Shown: positions 61,566-64,000 of the stretch, one piece after another | How the letters are laid out: the number at the start of each line of letters is the position of its first letter | How positions within the stretch are numbered: the stretch's first letter is position 1 | Source of the DNA: Sphingobacterium zeae | GTDB taxonomy: Bacteria > Bacteroidota > Bacteroidia > Sphingobacteriales > Sphingobacteriaceae | Assembly (NCBI RefSeq): GCF_030818895.1 | Contig: NZ_JAUTBA010000001.1 | Coordinates: 310,001-374,000 of the forward strand | Length of the DNA stretch: 64,000 nt | Direction: 5' to 3' | Program-made: the position numbers and the translations under genes | The notes under the pieces: model-generated | Seen by the model: only the letters and a program-made list of their open reading frames with translations | Database searches by the model: none | What the model was told of the DNA's origin: nothing

Positions 61566-62990
61566 TTAAGATTTTAACTTTTTCATAATGTCACTCACGT
61601 AAGTTTTGAATTTCTTGTCAGTTTCAATTAAATCCTCTACGGTTTGACAGGCATAAATAACAGTGGAGTGATCTCTTCCTCCGAAGAATGCTCCGATCGA
61701 TTTGAGTGAAGATTTGGTATGTGCCTTTGCTAAATACATGGAAATTTGCCTGGCCTGCACGATTTCTCGCTTTCTAACTTTCGACTTTACCATATCCACA
61801 GGAACTTCAAAATACTCACAAACTAATTTTTGAATAAAATCCATTGAAATTTCTTTGTGTGTATTCTTTACAAAATTCTTCAACATCGATTTTGCTAACC
61901 CCAAATCGATCTCTTTCTTGTTCAATGTAGACTGAGCCAAAAGTGAAACCATTGCCCCTTCTAATTCACGAACACTGTTATCGATCTGTGTGGCGACGTA
62001 TTCAACGACATTTTCTGGTAAGTCAATACCATCGGAATACATCTTCTTCTTCAAAATTGCCATCCTTGTCTCAAGATCCGGAATCTGAATATCTGCAGAC
62101 AATCCCCATTTAAAACGACTAAGCAGACGCTCCTCCAAACCAGCCAAATCTTTAGGTGCTTTGTCTGAAGTCAAAATAATCTGCTTACCAGATTGATGCA
62201 AATGATTAAAAATATGGAAAAAGATATCCTGTGTTTTTTCTTTACCTGCAAAGTTGTGTACATCATCCATAATAATGACATCCATTGCCTGATAAAAGTT
62301 GACGAAATCATTGATTGTATTATTTTTCAATGAATCCACAAACTGTTGACAGAATTTCTCACACGACACATAAATGACCAGTTTATCGGGAAGATTTCTT
62401 TTGATCTCATTTCCGATTGCTTGAGCAAGGTGTGTCTTTCCCAAACCAACATCTCCATAAATCATCAACGGATTGAATGAAGTACCACCAGGCTTATTTG
62501 CGACAGCATATCCTGCTGATCGTGCAAGACGGTTACATTCACCTTCGATAAAATTTTCGAATGTATAGTTTTGATTCAATTGCGGATCAACCTGCAATTT
62601 TTTCAATCCAGGAATAACAAATGGATTTTTGATATCTCTATTTAAAGATACCGGTACAGGGATCGATTGCCTTTTCCCCTCTGCTCCATTGCCATTCGAT
62701 GGAAGATTAGTCGTATAAGGATGAGAAGCTGAAGACTTCTCTACTACAATATTGTATTCCAATCTACCTTGTTCTCCTAAAAATTTCTTTACGGTCTTGC
62801 GAAGAATTCCCACATAGTGTTCTTCTAGCCACTCATAAAAAAATAAGCTAGGCACTTGAATAGTCAAAACGTCACCCTCCAAACGGACTGCTTTCACAGG
62901 TTCAAACCAGGTCCTGAAACTTTGTGCTGGTATATTATCTTTGATAATCGAAAGACAATTATTCCAGACACTTGAATACGTTTTTTCCAT
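61566..62990 (-). CDS. dnaA: Chromosomal replication initiator DnaA
   Basis: The product is 474 residues from the ATG at 62990 (MEKTYSSVWNNCLSIIKDNI); the upstream in-frame ATG gives a non-conserved extension. Domains: N-terminal DnaB-contact domain I, a linker, the AAA+ core with Walker A GDVGLGKTHLAQ near residue 180 and Walker B VIIMDDVHNF near residue 236, and the C-terminal DNA-binding helix-turn-helix with FFGGRDHSTVIYACQ near residue 436. It opens the origin by binding DnaA boxes. The AT-rich 540 bases upstream contain relaxed boxes. Confidence 0.98.
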   Translation of the reverse strand: MEKTYSSVWNNCLSIIKDNIPAQSFRTWFEPVKAVRLEGDVLTIQVPSLFFYEWLEEHYVGILRKTVKKFLGEQGRLEYNIVVEKSSASHPYTTNLPSNGNGAEGKRQSIPVPVSLNRDIKNPFVIPGLKKLQVDPQLNQNYTFENFIEGECNRLARSAGYAVANKPGGTSFNPLMIYGDVGLGKTHLAQAIGNEIKRNLPDKLVIYVSCEKFCQQFVDSLKNNTINDFVNFYQAMDVIIMDDVHNFAGKEKTQDIFFHIFNHLHQSGKQIILTSDKAPKDLAGLEERLLSRFKWGLSADIQIPDLETRMAILKKKMYSDGIDLPENVVEYVATQIDNSVRELEGAMVSLLAQSTLNKKEIDLGLAKSMLKNFVKNTHKEISMDFIQKLVCEYFEVPVDMVKSKVRKREIVQARQISMYLAKAHTKSSLKSIGAFFGGRDHSTVIYACQTVEDLIETDKKFKTYVSDIMKKLKS

Positions 62991-63529
62991 TCTAAAATTG
63001 TTAATAAGTTGATTTACAATACGCGACAAAAAATATGTTGATAACTTTCTCTGAGAACGAAGATGACAAAAAAATATCAGCTAAAAAACTAAAATATAAA
63101 ATAATTAATAAACTATTATATGTCAGCAATTTACAGTGTAAAATTGTGGAAAACTAGCGCTAAAATTGATCTCTAAAAATAATTATTAACATTCCAAATT
63201 TATTTAAAAAAAAGAACCAAAAGATGTGTAAACTTACTACTTCTCGCTTCCTAAGGTGCTGATCTAAATTAACCAAAATAATAGCTATTTACAATCTTTG
63301 GTTCATATATTTTTAATAATAAATTCATAATAATTTAAAGCCAACTTAACATCATTGCTTATGTACATTTCACCAAATTAATACAGATCTATAAAATAAA
63401 AATCCGTATAAATAACCTGAAAGAAAAAACACATTGTAACATGTGATGTTCCTGATAAATTTAAAACTTGGAAAAATAAAAAAGGAGATCCATTTAGATC
63501 TCCTTTTTTATTTTTCAAGCGCATCGTTT
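62991..63529. other. 539-bp AT-rich intergenic region upstream of dnaA, possible origin
   Basis: It lies between dnaA and dxs, both leftward. It contains relaxed DnaA-box-like sites: TGTTGATAA (63036-63044, minus), TGTGGAAAA (63145-63153, minus), TGTGTAAAC (63225-63233, minus) and TTATGTACA (63359-63367). A TAAATTTG box lies on the minus strand at 63195-63202. It also contains several AT-only stretches. None of the boxes is a perfect consensus, so the origin call is weak. The right end holds the dxs terminator. Confidence 0.35.
63478..63509 (-). terminator. Terminator of dxs
   Basis: AAAAAAGGAGATC (63478-63490) and its exact complement (63497-63509) with a six-base loop; T-run on the minus strand. 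Confidence 0.9.
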
Positions 63530-64000
63530 TTATCCGACCATTGAACTGGTCAATTTTCCATCGCAAAGTTTTTTAGTTTCTGCTATGATTGCAGTTGCAT
63601 CATAGCGTGCGTTCTTCCACTGAGCATTTTGTTCAGCATGTTCAATGATCTTATCTGGAATACCTAAACGAACCACTTGGCTGTGATATCCATGATCAGC
63701 CATAAATTCTAATATAGCGGAGCCTATCCCCCCCTGTAAACTTCCGTCTTCCACTGTAATAATCTTATTAAACTTCTTAAAGACTTGGTGGAGTAGGGAT
63801 TCATCCAATGGCTTGGCAAACCTAAGATCATAATGTGCTGGATGTATACCTAATTCATTCAAATGCTGTACAGCTTTGACAGCTTCGTTTCCTATAGCTC
63901 CAAAACTTAAGATAGCAAGTTCTTCTCCCTCCGTTATAAGACGTCCTTTTCCAATTTCGATTTCCATAAATGGGCGGCGCCAATCTGGCATAACACCATT
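63530..64000 (-). CDS. dxs: 1-deoxy-D-xylulose-5-phosphate synthase, C-terminal part
   Basis: The frame stays open to the right edge of the window (codons before MPDWRRPF encode Asn-Gly-Val), so the gene is truncated by the window. The visible 157 residues are the transketolase C-terminal domain: IEIGKGRLITEGEELAILSFG, LGIHPAHYDLRFAKPLDESL, and IITVEDGSLQGGIGSAILEF. This matches Bacteroidota Dxs (with the GNGVMPDW-type loop) rather than pyruvate dehydrogenase beta. Dxs makes deoxyxylulose phosphate for isoprenoid and thiamine synthesis. A terminator follows. Confidence 0.9.
   Translation of the reverse strand, partial: NGVMPDWRRPFMEIEIGKGRLITEGEELAILSFGAIGNEAVKAVQHLNELGIHPAHYDLRFAKPLDESLLHQVFKKFNKIITVEDGSLQGGIGSAILEFMADHGYHSQVVRLGIPDKIIEHAEQNAQWKNARYDATAIIAETKKLCDGKLTSSMVG

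Overview
The window looks like a chromosomal segment of a Bacteroidota member, most likely of the Sphingobacterium/Pedobacter group. The evidence is a SusD-type lipoprotein, an Oar-like TonB-dependent receptor, GldH, DUF4295 between rpmG and ftsY, the futalosine menaquinone enzyme MqnD, bacillithiol synthesis (BshC), and many exact copies of the Bacteroidota -7 promoter box TAnnTTTG. The genus is inferred from gene content and order, not from a database search.

Layout. Bases 1-5.2 kb look accessory: the end of a susD-like gene, a MauE/DoxX membrane protein with a small exported two-cysteine protein, an AraC regulator, a cysteine/histidine-containing small protein, an orphan RNA polymerase alpha-CTD-like protein and a lipoprotein. 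This stretch stops at a tRNA-Glu gene. From 5.3 to 15.7 kb come purD, a macroglobulin/TonB-plug protein, an enoyl-CoA isomerase-like gene, a frameshifted lipoprotein gene, a phosphosugar mutase with a NUDIX hydrolase, a conserved unknown gene and a peptidoglycan amidase. From 15.9 to 25.5 kb come gcvP, ctlX, an Oar-like receptor and bshC. From 25.9 to 30.3 kb is a translation, secretion and repair block: rimO, ftsY, DUF4295, rpmG, rpmB, and a frameshifted recO. From 30.4 to 46 kb are small envelope genes, truC, gcvT, a rhodanese operon, an M28 peptidase, a secA-led five-gene operon, mqnD and surE. From 46.4 to 50.2 kb, kduI-DUF4861-kduD (uronate catabolism) faces a formylglycine-generating-enzyme-like gene. 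From 50 to 64 kb are nadD-gmk-yicC, a CAP protein, two dedA paralogues, dnaN, a holB-ricT-gldH-lpxK run, a small periplasmic protein, dnaA with an AT-rich upstream region, and the 3' end of dxs.

How the genes fit together. Most are housekeeping: replication (dnaA, dnaN, holB), recombination (recO), glycine cleavage (gcvP and gcvT in separate units), protein export (secA, ftsY), envelope synthesis (lpxK, amidase, SPOR, GldH), and cofactors (nadD, mqnD, bshC, dxs). Transcription units are closely bounded by strong intrinsic terminators. Three genes (purD, the gene at 13342, yicC) have the -7 box only 3-4 bases before the ATG, which predicts leaderless or nearly leaderless mRNAs.

The most unusual items are two genes broken by an apparent single extra base (recO and a lipoprotein gene), a perfect 8-copy TTCTCC hexamer array upstream of the amidase gene, a GC-rich 19-bp-arm palindrome continuing as an 11-bp-period repeat upstream of kduI, and the MauE/two-cysteine exported protein/AraC group. 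I see no CRISPR array, transposase, integrase or phage gene. No candidate here clearly amounts to a new defence or mobile system.
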